The notes under the pieces: model-generated
What the model saw: only the letters and a program-made list of their open reading frames with translations
Database searches by the model: none
What the model was told of the DNA's origin: nothing
Shown: positions 34,101-42,832 of the stretch, piece after piece
How the letters are laid out: the number at the start of each line of letters is the position of its first letter
How positions within the stretch are numbered: the stretch's first letter is position 1
Assembly (NCBI GenBank): GCA_964532405.1
Contig: CAZHIC010000006.1
Coordinates: 23,567 to 87,566, forward strand
Origin: PALSA-1006 sp964532405
GTDB lineage: Bacteria > Pseudomonadota > Gammaproteobacteria > Burkholderiales > Gallionellaceae
Length of the DNA: 64,000 bases
Direction: 5' to 3'
Made by a program: the position numbers and the translations under genes

Positions 34101-35144
34101 TCAGTCTGCCTGCTCCGGCACATAGATCGTGGAGCGGTTGCGGCCTTGCTGCTTTGAGAGATAGAGCGCTTCATCGGCTTGCCCCATCGTTGCCAGCCAA
34201 TCCTCTCCCACCTGGCAGCCTGCGATGCCGATGGAGATGGTGATACCTCCGACACTTTCGTCCTTGTCCAAACGACGAATCTTGGCTTTTTCGATGACCT
34301 GCCGAATGTGTTCGGCAACCGCATAGGCACCCTTTTGCGGTGTATCCGGCAGGATCACGGCAAACTCTTCGCCGCCCAGACGGGCGACCGAGTCCTGCCC
34401 TTTCACCTGCGCCTTCAATACTTCGGCGATGACACGGATAACCTTATCGCCGAACAGATGGCCATAGCCGTCGTTTATCTTCTTGAAGAAATCGATATCC
34501 ACCATAAGGAAACTGATGTACTTGCCCTGCATTTCCGGATTGCCAAAGAGGTTTCTCATCTGCGTTTCCAAGCCGCGCCGGTTGAATATCCCGGTAAGTG
34601 GATCGTTCAGCGCCTCGCTGCGCGCACTCAGCAGCTCCTGTTGCAGCCTGCCCACTTCGCTCTTGCTCTCGTGCAGCTTGCCCTGCAGCGATTCGACGGA
34701 GGAGCGCATGGTTTTCGTGTCCCGTGCGATCTCTCCGACGAGACTTTTCAGCATATCGGCATCCAGTTCCTGCGCCAGCTTTTCGCCGTGCTTCTGCAGC
34801 CCTTCGTTGAACTTTCCCGCTTCCTCGCCCGTGACTTCGGTCAACCGCGTCAGATTGAGCAGCACCTTTTGCATATTCTGCTTGAAGGTCTGTTCCGCAT
34901 CGAGATTGCCGTCGGCGATGTGACGCTGATACAACTCGTATACAGCTTCGTCGGTAAGCATCTGTCCGTCGGCGAGCAATTCGTTCAACGACTTGTTCAG
35001 CGGGGGATTGATGCCGGTGATGTATTCGTACCACACAGTATAGGTGGTTGGATTGAAGGCAGCCGGATGGGCTGCCATCTTTTGCAGTAGCAACCTTAAA
35101 ATCTCGGCACTGGCAGCCTTGTCTTGCTTATACCTGTTTTTCAT
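34101..35144 (-). CDS. diguanylate cyclase (GGDEF domain)
   Basis: Synthesises c-di-GMP. It has 347 residues from ATG 35144: a helical N-terminal region (about 1-175) with a coiled stretch before the catalytic domain, then the GGDEF domain (from about 180, NDPLTGIFNRRG) with active-site GGEEF, so it should be active. The inhibitory I-site position reads KGQD instead of RxxD, five residues upstream, so product inhibition may be weak. No membrane helix is seen, unlike many homologues; the N-terminal signal is unknown. Confidence 0.9.
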   Translation of the reverse strand: MKNRYKQDKAASAEILRLLLQKMAAHPAAFNPTTYTVWYEYITGINPPLNKSLNELLADGQMLTDEAVYELYQRHIADGNLDAEQTFKQNMQKVLLNLTRLTEVTGEEAGKFNEGLQKHGEKLAQELDADMLKSLVGEIARDTKTMRSSVESLQGKLHESKSEVGRLQQELLSARSEALNDPLTGIFNRRGLETQMRNLFGNPEMQGKYISFLMVDIDFFKKINDGYGHLFGDKVIRVIAEVLKAQVKGQDSVARLGGEEFAVILPDTPQKGAYAVAEHIRQVIEKAKIRRLDKDESVGGITISIGIAGCQVGEDWLATMGQADEALYLSKQQGRNRSTIYVPEQAD

Positions 35145-35263
35145 TCGGCAACCGAAAATGGGGGGAACGCTGCGATGCAAGCCGCCCCCAATGCGCCCCG
35201 CGCTATAGAATCCGGGCACACTGGGGGTGTCACCGCCGATAGTTTCGCGGGCGGCGAAACCTG

Positions 35264-35752
35264 TTAATGGTGATGACCGCCTTCGCCATGCACATGACCG
35301 TGATCCAGCTCTTCTTGCGTAGCGGCACGCACGCCGGTGATGACACCTTCAAACTTGATGGTCTTGCCCGCGAGCGGGTGGTTGCCATCGACGGTGACTT
35401 CTTTATCCGTTACTTCGACGACGGTGTAGAGCATGAAGTCTTCCTCGTCATCGTCTTCCGCTCCGCCTTCGAACTGCATGCCTACTGCGACTTCATTGGG
35501 GAACATTTCGCGCGGCTCGCCACGCACGAGATCGTGTTCGTATTCGCCGAATGCGTCATCCGGTTCCATGGTGACGGAAAATTTGTCGCCGACATTCTTG
35601 CCATGCACTTTTTCTTCCACTGCGGGAAAGATGCCGTCGTAGCCGCCGTGAACATAGCTGATGGGATCGTCGGCTTTTTCAAGTATTGTACCTTCGTTCA
35701 CATCAGTCAGTTCGTAACGCAGTGAGACAACGCTGTCTTTGGCGACTTTCAT
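35264..35752 (-). CDS. slyD: FKBP-type peptidyl-prolyl isomerase, SlyD
   Basis: 162 residues with the SlyD layout: FKBP core (YVHGGYDGIFPAVEEKV), the insert-in-flap chaperone region (FGEYEHDLVRGEPREMFP) and a His-rich tail HGHVHGEGGHHH that binds Ni(II) or other metals. It overlaps bcp by four bases (ATGA), so the two genes form one unit. Confidence 0.93.
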   Translation of the reverse strand: MKVAKDSVVSLRYELTDVNEGTILEKADDPISYVHGGYDGIFPAVEEKVHGKNVGDKFSVTMEPDDAFGEYEHDLVRGEPREMFPNEVAVGMQFEGGAEDDDEEDFMLYTVVEVTDKEVTVDGNHPLAGKTIKFEGVITGVRAATQEELDHGHVHGEGGHHH

Positions 35753-36219
35753 TTCATTTCCTTTATTAAATTGAGTACTTCATCCGGGTGTTTGTGCGCC
35801 TGCACTCCGTATAGGACATGACGCAATTTGCCCTGTTTATCAATCACGAAAGTGGATCGTTGTATGGCGATTTTTTTGTGCCCATCTACTTCTTTTTCGT
35901 ACAGTACGCCGTATTTTTTACAGACGCGCGACTCGGTGTCTGCGAGCAGCAAGACGGACAATCCGTATTTGTCGCGGAAGGCTCCGTGGCTGATACAGTC
36001 GTCACGGCTGACGCCTATTACGACAGTGTCGAATTCAGCGAAATCTTCTTCGTGGTCGCTGAACTCGGTGGCTTCCATTGTGCAGCCGGGCGTGTCGTCT
36101 TTGGGATAAAAATACAGCACGATATTTTTTTTACCCTGCAGCGATGAGAGTTTGAATAACTCCATGTCGGCATCGGCCAACTCAAAATGTGGCGCTTCCA
36201 TTCCAACCTGTAAGTGCAT
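35749..36219 (-). CDS. bcp: thiol peroxidase Bcp/PrxQ
   Basis: 156-residue peroxiredoxin that reduces peroxides. The peroxidatic Cys lies in YPKDDTPGCTMEATEF; the usual five-residue-later resolving Cys of PrxQ is absent (EATEF), so this one is probably of the 1-Cys or atypical type. It is followed by slyD with an ATGA overlap. ATG 36219 has a purine-rich site (GGGGGATCA) upstream on this strand. Confidence 0.92.
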   Translation of the reverse strand: MHLQVGMEAPHFELADADMELFKLSSLQGKKNIVLYFYPKDDTPGCTMEATEFSDHEEDFAEFDTVVIGVSRDDCISHGAFRDKYGLSVLLLADTESRVCKKYGVLYEKEVDGHKKIAIQRSTFVIDKQGKLRHVLYGVQAHKHPDEVLNLIKEMK

Positions 36220-36308
36220 GATGTGATCCCCCTGAGCGGCATTCTAACTGAGATTTATTTTGTGCCAAATTTATTTTGCGGAGATTTTTACAAGGCTATA
36301 ATCGCCGC

Positions 36309-37445
36309 ATGAAAAACAAACTTACCCTGCTCGGCGGGCTGACTATCGGGGAGTTTCTGCGCGATTATTGGCAGAAGAAACCGCTGCTTATTCGACAGGC
36401 CGTTCCCGGATTCAAAGGCTTGCTCGATCCGCAACAACTTATCGAGATGGCGTGTCTGGAAGATGCCCAAGCGCGTCTGGTCAAACAGTCGCGCGGTGTG
36501 TGGCAACTTGCACAGGGGCCTTTCGACCCGGACGACATAGCTAAATTGCGCGGCAAGTGGACAGTGTTGGTGCAAGGGGTGAATCACGTTATGCCGGAAG
36601 CGACGGCGCTACTGCAACGCTTCAGTTTTATCCCGCATGCGCGGCTGGACGACTTGATGGTGAGCTATGCAGCCAAAGGCGGCGGCGTTGGGCCTCACTT
36701 CGATGCCTATGACGTATTCCTGTTACAGGGCTCGGGGCATCGCCGCTGGCAGATTTCGACACAGGAAGACCGCAGCCTCATTCCCGGAGCTCCATTGCGC
36801 ATTTTGCGAAATTTCAATGTGGAACAGGAATGGGTGTTGGAAGCGGGCGATATGCTTTATCTGCCGCCGCAATGCGGGCATAACGGTATCGCGGAAGACG
36901 ATTGCATGACGTACTCTATCGGCTTCCGCACGCCGACGCATCAAGAGTTGACGGAGCAGTTTCTGGTCTATCTGCAAGACCGTATTTGCGTTGATGGCAT
37001 ATATGCCGACCCCGAACTCAAGACGCAGACGCACCCCTCGGAAATCGGCGCCGACATGCTGCGACAAGTCGGCCAGACCATACGCAAAATGCGCTGGGAC
37101 GATGAAGATATCGCGAACTTCCTGGGCAGTTATTTGAGCGAACCCAAGCCGCATATTTTTTTCGATGCGCCGGTTAAGCCGCTATCCGCAGTCCGTTTCG
37201 AGCAGGCACTGCAAACACGCGGCATCGCGCTCGATCTCAAGACGCAGATGCTGTGCCACGGCAACACCCTGTTCATCAACGGCGATTCGCACCCAGTCGG
37301 CAAGGGAAGTTATCGTACGCTGCGCGAATTGGCCGACACGCGCCAGCTGGCAGCGGCCGGCAAGCTGACCAAGGAAACGCTAGCATTGCTGTATGAGTTC
37401 TATCTGGATGGATATGTCGCATTGGTCTCAAGCAAGCGGAGGTGA
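36309..37445 (+). CDS. roxA: cupin-4 family ribosomal uL16 arginine hydroxylase-type dioxygenase
   Basis: 378-residue JmjC/cupin-type 2OG oxygenase resembling RoxA/YcfD, which hydroxylates an arginine of ribosomal protein uL16. The iron site is H130-x-D132 (GPHFDAYDVFLLQ) and H191 (CGHNGIAED), with the RRW segment of GSGHRRWQ nearby. A C-terminal winged-helix-like domain follows. ATG 36309 was chosen. The next gene begins six bases after its stop. Confidence 0.87.
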   Translation: MKNKLTLLGGLTIGEFLRDYWQKKPLLIRQAVPGFKGLLDPQQLIEMACLEDAQARLVKQSRGVWQLAQGPFDPDDIAKLRGKWTVLVQGVNHVMPEATALLQRFSFIPHARLDDLMVSYAAKGGGVGPHFDAYDVFLLQGSGHRRWQISTQEDRSLIPGAPLRILRNFNVEQEWVLEAGDMLYLPPQCGHNGIAEDDCMTYSIGFRTPTHQELTEQFLVYLQDRICVDGIYADPELKTQTHPSEIGADMLRQVGQTIRKMRWDDEDIANFLGSYLSEPKPHIFFDAPVKPLSAVRFEQALQTRGIALDLKTQMLCHGNTLFINGDSHPVGKGSYRTLRELADTRQLAAAGKLTKETLALLYEFYLDGYVALVSSKRR

Positions 37446-37450
37446 TTTTC

Positions 37451-37942
37451 ATGAGTGAAGGTGAACTGCAACACACAGCATTGAATGGCGTCACCGATTA
37501 CGTCGCGGCACTGGATGAGTTATGCGGCTCGGCGCAACACTCCCTGCTCATATTCGAAAATGATTTCGACAACCTCGGTTTCAATTCCGCAGCCCGCTTC
37601 AACACGCTGCGACAATTCCTGCTCTCCAGCCCGAATGTGCGTCTGCATTTGCTGGCGCACGACGCGCAGCCGCTCGTGCGTTTTTGCCCGCGCATGATGA
37701 TGTTGCTGCGCCAATTCAGTCACAGCATGCACATCTATCAGACACCGATCAATCTCCGCCATCTGTCCGAGCCTTTCGCCGTGGCGGATGAAAAGCATTT
37801 CGTGCGGCGTTTTCACTTCGATGATGCACGCGGCTTATTCGCGCAAAACGATCCCGCAGGCGCGCGCCTGCTGAAGTCGCGTTTTGAAGAAATGTGGGCA
37901 AGTTCGCATCCCAGCGCATCAGCCGCCACGCTGGGTCTGTAA
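37451..37942 (+). CDS. DUF7931-like protein downstream of roxA
   Basis: 163-residue protein without a signal or membrane helix. Its pattern (LIFENDFDNLGFNSAARFNTLRQFL, LAHDAQPLVRFCPRMMMLL, then RFHFDDARGLF) fits the phospholipase-D-like family seen beside acetyltransferases and RoxA in other genera (DUF7931, from recall). The catalytic HxK of true PLDs is not evident. GGAGG precedes ATG 37451. It is coupled to roxA; the function is unknown. Confidence 0.72.
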   Translation: MSEGELQHTALNGVTDYVAALDELCGSAQHSLLIFENDFDNLGFNSAARFNTLRQFLLSSPNVRLHLLAHDAQPLVRFCPRMMMLLRQFSHSMHIYQTPINLRHLSEPFAVADEKHFVRRFHFDDARGLFAQNDPAGARLLKSRFEEMWASSHPSASAATLGL

Positions 37943-38074
37943 CCCCCTAATATCCCAGCATAAAACTCTAGCTTTTTTCAAAAAAGTTGATAGAATGCTG
38001 CGTCCTTGCAACGGCAGCCCTGTCGCGGCAGGCCTCCATAAACTTTTATCAATCTGACTACTTAAGGAAATACA

Positions 38075-38260
38075 ATGAAATACTCCGCACTCGTTGCTGC
38101 TTTGTTGGCTCTGTCTCTGTCTGCTTGTGGCGAAAAGGCTGTTGCTCCTGCTGCTGCTCCAGTTGTTGAAGCTCCTGTTGCCGCATCCGCTGTTGCTGCT
38201 CCAGTTGCCGCATCTGCTGTTGCCGCTCCAGCTGCAGCCGCTGAGCCAGCAAAGCACTAA
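38075..38260 (+). CDS. small Ala/Val/Pro-rich lipoprotein (61 aa)
   Basis: Signal peptide with lipobox LSAC (Cys18) followed by 43 residues built from a repeated Ala-Val-Ala-Ala-Pro pattern. It is preceded by AAGGAAA and ends in a strong terminator, so it is probably a real, well-expressed single gene. Similar low-complexity lipoproteins are common in betaproteobacteria; the function is unknown. Confidence 0.8.
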   Translation: MKYSALVAALLALSLSACGEKAVAPAAAPVVEAPVAASAVAAPVAASAVAAPAAAAEPAKH

Positions 38261-38277
38261 GCTGGCAACAGCTCGAT

Positions 38278-38305
38278 AAAAAAGCCGACGCGAGTCGGCT
38301 TTTTT
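38278..38305. terminator. bidirectional terminator after the small lipoprotein gene
   Basis: AAAAAAGCCGAC (38278-38289), loop GCGA and GTCGGCTTTTTT (38294-38305) form a perfect stem with A and T runs, serving both the lipoprotein gene and the convergent hydrolase gene. Confidence 0.95.
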
Positions 38306-38322
38306 ATTTCCGCAATATTCCC

Positions 38323-39090
38323 TCACACAATCTCGCACCAGGACGATCCTTCGTTTTGCGTCGCAACGATGATCCTTTCTTCCGGGCAAGACAATGCGCC
38401 GCTCAACGCGCTTACGGCCAATGCCCGTGTATTGTTCTTATGACTCAGATGGGCCGCCACGATGTGCTGCAATTTGCTGTGATCCAAACATGCCAACAAA
38501 GTGGCCGCAGCATGGTTGCTGAGATGCCCGAAACGCCCGCCGACACGCTGTTTCAAGCTATAGGGATAGTCGCCGTTCGCCAGTAGCTGGGCGTCGTGAT
38601 TGCATTCCAGCACCAGCGCATCGCACCCGCTCAACGTCGCTTCGATATGCGGTGTCGAGCATCCCACATCGGTCAACACGCCCAGACGCTTTACGCCATC
38701 GCTGAAGACATATTGCACCGGCTCGCTCGCGTCGTGCGGGACAGGATAGGGTTGCACTTGCACCTCCCCGACAGCAAACGGTAGATGCGGATTGATTTCT
38801 GAAACGGCGGATAGGTCGGCGAACGCACCATTCTGCGAACGCAGTGTGCCGTGTGTGAGAAAGACCGGAAGCGAGAACTTGCGCGCCAGGCGCGCCACAC
38901 CGCCGATGTGGTCGCCATGTTCATGCGTAACCACGATGCCGCACAACTGCTCTGGAGCAAGACCGAGACGCGCCAAACGTGCCACGGCTTCACTCAACGA
39001 GAATCCGCAATCCATCAATATCCGCGACTGTCCGACTTCTACGACGAGCGAATTGCCCTCACTGCCGCTGCCGAGTAACGCAAAGCGCAT
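38323..39090 (-). CDS. metallo-beta-lactamase-fold hydrolase (YycJ/WalJ-like)
   Basis: 255 residues with the dizinc motif THEHGDHIGG and further ligands typical of the exonuclease/phosphodiesterase-like YycJ group (LGSGSEGNSLVVEVG at the start, VLECNHD, and AHLSHKNN near the end). It is downstream of bamC on the same strand, 12 bp away, a conserved betaproteobacterial arrangement (dapA, bamC, MBL hydrolase). A DNA- or RNA-related substrate is suspected for the family, not proven. Confidence 0.87.
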   Translation of the reverse strand: MRFALLGSGSEGNSLVVEVGQSRILMDCGFSLSEAVARLARLGLAPEQLCGIVVTHEHGDHIGGVARLARKFSLPVFLTHGTLRSQNGAFADLSAVSEINPHLPFAVGEVQVQPYPVPHDASEPVQYVFSDGVKRLGVLTDVGCSTPHIEATLSGCDALVLECNHDAQLLANGDYPYSLKQRVGGRFGHLSNHAAATLLACLDHSKLQHIVAAHLSHKNNTRALAVSALSGALSCPEERIIVATQNEGSSWCEIV

Positions 39091-39102
39091 CCGTAGATAA
39101 AC

Positions 39103-40161
39103 TTATTTTTCGATATTCTGATACAAGACTTCGGCAATACGCGAACTCTCTTGATCGCTCTCGCCCTCGGCATTGCGCACGGAAACTTCGCAGGTCGCGC
39201 CACTTGCGCGCACCGTCACTTGATAGCCGCCGATTTTCTTACCCTTCTCGGCAACTGTTGCGCGCAGCAAATAAACACCATTGACCCGATCCTTATCTTC
39301 AACCGCGATACGCCCTTTATCCAAAGCCAAACCGACCTTGCGCCAGCTCTTGTCGAATGGCTCGTTGATCTGGATGACTTTGCCGCCTGCAACCTCTTTC
39401 AGTTGCACATTGACCGGAGCAGCCGCCGCGACAGCACTCGCTGGCAGCGTCACATTGGCTGCGCCCGCCTCCCCTCCCAACCGGGCCATCAACATTTGCA
39501 GTACAGCGACCTCGATCTCGGGATCATTCGCACGAGGCAGCCACTTGCTGGTTTTTTTACCGGAAACCTGCACCTCCTCCATGACCTGCCGGCTCACATA
39601 GACCTCAGTGCCGGCGCCATCCTTGCTGCGCTCAAGCCTTGTCACATACTGGTCGCGCTGCCCTGCCGGCTTGAGCGTATCCAACACCTTGCCATTGCCG
39701 AGCACACCGCGCATGAAATGCTGCGGCACATTGCTGCGGTTCTCTTGCCAATCCGTTTCCATTACTCCGGCCTGGGGGTTGTCCACCTGTACATGAAAAC
39801 CCATCTCCAGCCAGAATGCCTTGACCGCAGGCCAAACATTCTCTGCCTTATCGTTCACCACCAGCCAGCGCTGCATGTCCTTGCGCTCCAAGCGAACATT
39901 CTTCAACTCGGGCAGCACTGCGCTTTTGGCGGGTTGCGCGGAAACACCTTTGGAATAATCCGAATAGTTCGCCACCAATGCGCCATCCCCGCCCGGAATG
40001 GCATATTGTTCATTCGCTGCGGGCGTAGTCAGATCGGGCGGCACTTCCAATGCAGGAACGCCGGAGGAGGCCACTTTATAGTCGATACGTTTTTTGTCGA
40101 AACTGCAGGATGCAAGCGCCGATACAGCCAAAACCAATATTGCGATATTTCGAATTTTCAT
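39103..40161 (-). CDS. bamC: outer-membrane assembly lipoprotein BamC
   Basis: Lipoprotein of the BAM complex. It has 352 residues from ATG 40161, with signal and lipobox LASC (Cys19), an N-terminal segment (KRIDYKVASSGVPALEVPPDLT) that in E. coli BamC binds BamD, and two helix-grip domains. It lies downstream of dapA. A longer frame would begin at 40227 but lacks a signal peptide. Confidence 0.9.
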   Translation of the reverse strand: MKIRNIAILVLAVSALASCSFDKKRIDYKVASSGVPALEVPPDLTTPAANEQYAIPGGDGALVANYSDYSKGVSAQPAKSAVLPELKNVRLERKDMQRWLVVNDKAENVWPAVKAFWLEMGFHVQVDNPQAGVMETDWQENRSNVPQHFMRGVLGNGKVLDTLKPAGQRDQYVTRLERSKDGAGTEVYVSRQVMEEVQVSGKKTSKWLPRANDPEIEVAVLQMLMARLGGEAGAANVTLPASAVAAAAPVNVQLKEVAGGKVIQINEPFDKSWRKVGLALDKGRIAVEDKDRVNGVYLLRATVAEKGKKIGGYQVTVRASGATCEVSVRNAEGESDQESSRIAEVLYQNIEK

Positions 40162-40230
40162 GCCATTCCTTACTTGCGGGCATGGCAATGTGCCACCCCT
40201 GATAATAAAAACCAGCCATGCCCGCACCCT

Positions 40231-40262
40231 CTCTCCTAACTCTCTCCCGCAAGCGGGCGAGA
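40231..40262. repeat. REP-like hairpin (CTCTCCCGC...GCGGGCGAGAG)
   Basis: CTCTCCCGC and GCGGGCGAGAG form a short hairpin next to CCCTCTCTCCTAA, typical of REP-like elements, between dapA and bamC. Confidence 0.55.
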
Positions 40263-40292
40263 GGGACGCGGGCTCGCTGCGCGAGTTTCACA

Positions 40293-41168
40293 TTAAATTA
40301 CGCCGGCTTGCCGCATCGCCGCTTCCACAATCGGCTGGGCGCCGGCGGAGAGAGGCGTGAGCGGCAAGCGCAAATTATTTTCCATCTTTCCCATACGCGC
40401 TACCGCCCATTTCACCGGGATCGGATTGGCTTCAACGAACAAGTGGCGATGCAGCCCCAATAGACGGGAATTGATCTCGCGGGCCTTCGCGACTTCGCCG
40501 TTCAATGCCGCGACGCACATCTCGTGCATCAACTTCGGCGCCACATTGGCGGTGACCGAGATGGTGCCGTGCGCGCCCAGCAACATCAGCGCCAAGGTGC
40601 TGGCGTCGTCGCCGCTGTAGATGGCGAAATCTTTGGGGGCGCGTTGCAACAAGTCGCTGCCGCGCTCGATATCACCGGTCGCATCCTTGACGCCGACGAT
40701 ATTGGGTATCTGTGCCAGACGCAGCACGGTGTCGTTGCTCATGTCCGCAGCGGTGCGCCCCGGCACGTTGTAGAGGATGTGCGGCATCTCCACCGCTTCG
40801 GCGATGGCCTTAAAATGCTGGTACAGACCTTCCTGCGTCGGCTTGTTGTAATACGGCACGACGGTCAGCGAAGCATCGGCTCCGGCTTTTCTGGAAAACG
40901 AGGCGAGCTCGATCGCCTCCTTGGTCGAATTCGCGCCAGTACCGGCGATGATAGGAATGCGCTTAGCCGCATGCTCCACCGCCACCTGGATCAATTGCTC
41001 ATGCTCTTCCACATCCACAGTCGGCGATTCGCCGGTGGTGCCCACCACCACGATAGCGTCCGTTCCCTGCGTTATATGAAAGTCGATCAAAGAGCGAAAC
41101 GCATCCCAATCGAGACTGCCGTCTGCATGCATGGGGGTGACTATCGCAACGATGCTGCCTGTAATCAT
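40293..41168 (-). CDS. dapA: 4-hydroxy-tetrahydrodipicolinate synthase
   Basis: Condenses pyruvate with aspartate semialdehyde in lysine/diaminopimelate synthesis. It has 291 residues from ATG 41168, with Schiff-base lysine K161 (GVKDATGD), Y133 (ILYNVPGRT), T44/T45 (GTTGES) and Y107. The longer frame starting at 41309 is rejected because the added 47 residues do not belong to the family. bamC follows downstream. Confidence 0.96.
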   Translation of the reverse strand: MITGSIVAIVTPMHADGSLDWDAFRSLIDFHITQGTDAIVVVGTTGESPTVDVEEHEQLIQVAVEHAAKRIPIIAGTGANSTKEAIELASFSRKAGADASLTVVPYYNKPTQEGLYQHFKAIAEAVEMPHILYNVPGRTAADMSNDTVLRLAQIPNIVGVKDATGDIERGSDLLQRAPKDFAIYSGDDASTLALMLLGAHGTISVTANVAPKLMHEMCVAALNGEVAKAREINSRLLGLHRHLFVEANPIPVKWAVARMGKMENNLRLPLTPLSAGAQPIVEAAMRQAGVI

Positions 41169-41254
41169 GGTCTTCGCCGTTTTAACGAAAGCGCGCATTC
41201 TACCGCAAGACGCCATCAGCCCAAAAGCATTCCATTGCACAAGCGGCATGTTCT

Positions 41255-41309
41255 TTGTTGGAGCGGCGTTAACCCCAAATAGCAATCGCCAGCAAGCTAT
41301 CTCCAACAA
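41255..41309. repeat. inverted repeat TTGTTGGAG...CTCCAACAA
   Basis: Perfect 9-bp arms at 41255-41263 and 41301-41309 in the spacer between the dapA start and the C39-peptidase stop; REP-like. Confidence 0.55.
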
Positions 41310-41361
41310 GGGGATGTGGTTAACGAACTACAAGGATAAACACCGCACCGGCATCATGCCT

Positions 41362-42000
41362 TCACCGATTGCGCCGATCCGTCAACATCTCAACACCCAA
41401 ACTGCTGGACTCCGGCGGTGCAAAAAAGTCCGCGTGTTGCGCAATAGTCCCCGCCCTCTGCGGCAATACCAGCAAGATTTTACCTTTCAGTTTTTCATCT
41501 TCGCGCGTTTCCCACATCGCCAGAAATTGCGCCTTGGAGTAAATCCGGTTGCCCCACGAAGGGTCGGCCAACTGTACCTGCGTCGCGGAAATCCCGCGCA
41601 GCACCGAAAAGTGATCCTCGCCCCGATGCTGCAAATACACCACCACCGGCACGGTCAGCTTGGAGAGTTGCTCGTAGCTCAAGGCGATTCCGCCCGATTT
41701 AAAACCATAACGACTCACCACCCGCGCCATGTCCTCAAAATTCGCCATCCTATCCGGCTTGTTCATGTCCTTGAGGATTTGCGCCTCGGTCAGCGACAAG
41801 CCGTAATACTCATCGAGCAACGTCGCCAGTGAAGCCGCGCCACAAGAATAATCGCGGTCTTGTTTAACAACATGCGCATCGCGCAGCTCTTTCCAGCTTT
41901 GCGCGGCCACCTCGCCATGCGCGCTAAGGGTGTTCAGTTGAGCGGCATGGGCAGGCAAAATACTTAGACTACCCAACAAAATAAAGCCGAAAAAGCGCAT
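41362..42000 (-). CDS. periplasmic C39-type cysteine peptidase
   Basis: 212 residues from ATG 42000: Sec signal peptide (1-19, ending AHA), then a single papain-like C39 domain with Q47, nucleophile C53 (DYSCGAAS), H130 (EDHFSVLRG) and D146 (LADPSWGN). C39 domains cut after double-Gly-type leaders. Most are fused to ABC exporters; a stand-alone, Sec-exported form is known in the functional-amyloid FapD group, and this is the same layout. It is the last gene of the minus-strand cluster. An alternative start at 42135 would have no signal peptide. Confidence 0.85.
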   Translation of the reverse strand: MRFFGFILLGSLSILPAHAAQLNTLSAHGEVAAQSWKELRDAHVVKQDRDYSCGAASLATLLDEYYGLSLTEAQILKDMNKPDRMANFEDMARVVSRYGFKSGGIALSYEQLSKLTVPVVVYLQHRGEDHFSVLRGISATQVQLADPSWGNRIYSKAQFLAMWETREDEKLKGKILLVLPQRAGTIAQHADFFAPPESSSLGVEMLTDRRNR

Positions 42001-42045
42001 CGTTGCCTCTCCCGTATACCGTACAAACCGGAACCAAATAAACGA

Positions 42046-42103
42046 GGTAGGAGCGTGCCTTGCACGCGATAGATTCCGTTCGCGTGCAAGGCACGCTCCT
42101 ACC
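42046..42103. repeat. perfect 24-bp inverted repeat (REP-like, GTAGGAGC type)
   Basis: GGTAGGAGCGTGCCTTGCACGCGA-type arms at 42046-42069 and 42080-42103 match perfectly, with a 10-base loop. It closely resembles GTAGGAGC REP elements of other genera. It lies in the 170-bp spacer between the 199-aa barrel gene and the C39-peptidase gene, where it could attenuate transcription or protect the upstream mRNA. Confidence 0.9.
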
Positions 42104-42170
42104 AAACCGCCAAAGTTATGTGAAATTCTTGTCACGTTTTAACATCAACTAACTGGCAAGGGACTAATGC

Positions 42171-42770
42171 CTACTTCCAGCGATAGCCGATGCTGACGCG
42201 CGTTCCGGTCAACTTAACATTTGCGTTCGTATAGCCTATGTTTGCCGTATCAATTTGCCCCATCAAAAACCACTTGCTACTTGATGGTGCCCATCCGAGC
42301 ACAAGCCCCCTTCCTATACCCTCACCAACGGTAGTTGTTGATGTATTCGTATTGGAATTAGTACTGGAGAGAAACTCGGCGTAACTACCGACATGCCCGC
42401 CGATGAAAAAATCATCTATCCAGTATCTGAGCTGCAAACCAAAAATGCCATGTCCCGCACTATCTGGAGGCTGGGCGCCGCTAAACATTGTTCCTGCCTG
42501 CAAGGTGCTAGTAAGCGATTCGCCGGACGAAATCATAAAAATCGGGTTAATCGAAAAGCTATCGGACAGGGCGAACTGATAATCCATACCGACACTTAAA
42601 CCAGAACTGCTGTATGAATAAGCGGTACCGGCGGGGCTCGCCGTCCCACTCATACGGTTGCTAGTCATACCCGCATTTAACCCAAAGCCGCTCTCCGGCG
42701 CGGCAAACGCATTGCCCGCAGCGATTAGCAACAGCATCAGAGCATTCAAACAAATGATTATTTTCTTCAT
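42171..42770 (-). CDS. small outer-membrane beta-barrel protein
   Basis: 199 residues: Sec signal peptide (1-23, ending AFA), then alternating hydrophobic strands and turns (SGLSVGMDYQFALSDSFSINP, GIFGLQLRYWIDDFFIGGHVG) ending in a terminal strand VSIGYRWK, the usual shape of an 8-stranded opacity/OmpX-like barrel. It is not close to the next two barrel genes. The function is unknown. It is preceded by GGAGGATAAAG on its strand. Confidence 0.75.
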   Translation of the reverse strand: MKKIIICLNALMLLLIAAGNAFAAPESGFGLNAGMTSNRMSGTASPAGTAYSYSSSGLSVGMDYQFALSDSFSINPIFMISSGESLTSTLQAGTMFSGAQPPDSAGHGIFGLQLRYWIDDFFIGGHVGSYAEFLSSTNSNTNTSTTTVGEGIGRGLVLGWAPSSSKWFLMGQIDTANIGYTNANVKLTGTRVSIGYRWK

Positions 42771-42832
42771 GATCTTTATCCTCCAAATGAATAGTTATAT
42801 TCCTTCACGCAACACAACAAACGACAAGCAAT

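Noticed and set aside
34179..35090. Plus-strand open frame of 303 codons
   Set aside because: It is the complement of the diguanylate cyclase; no domain or start signal.
41169..41309. N-terminal extension of DapA
   Set aside because: It adds 47 residues with no family match; ATG 41168 gives the standard DapA N-terminus.
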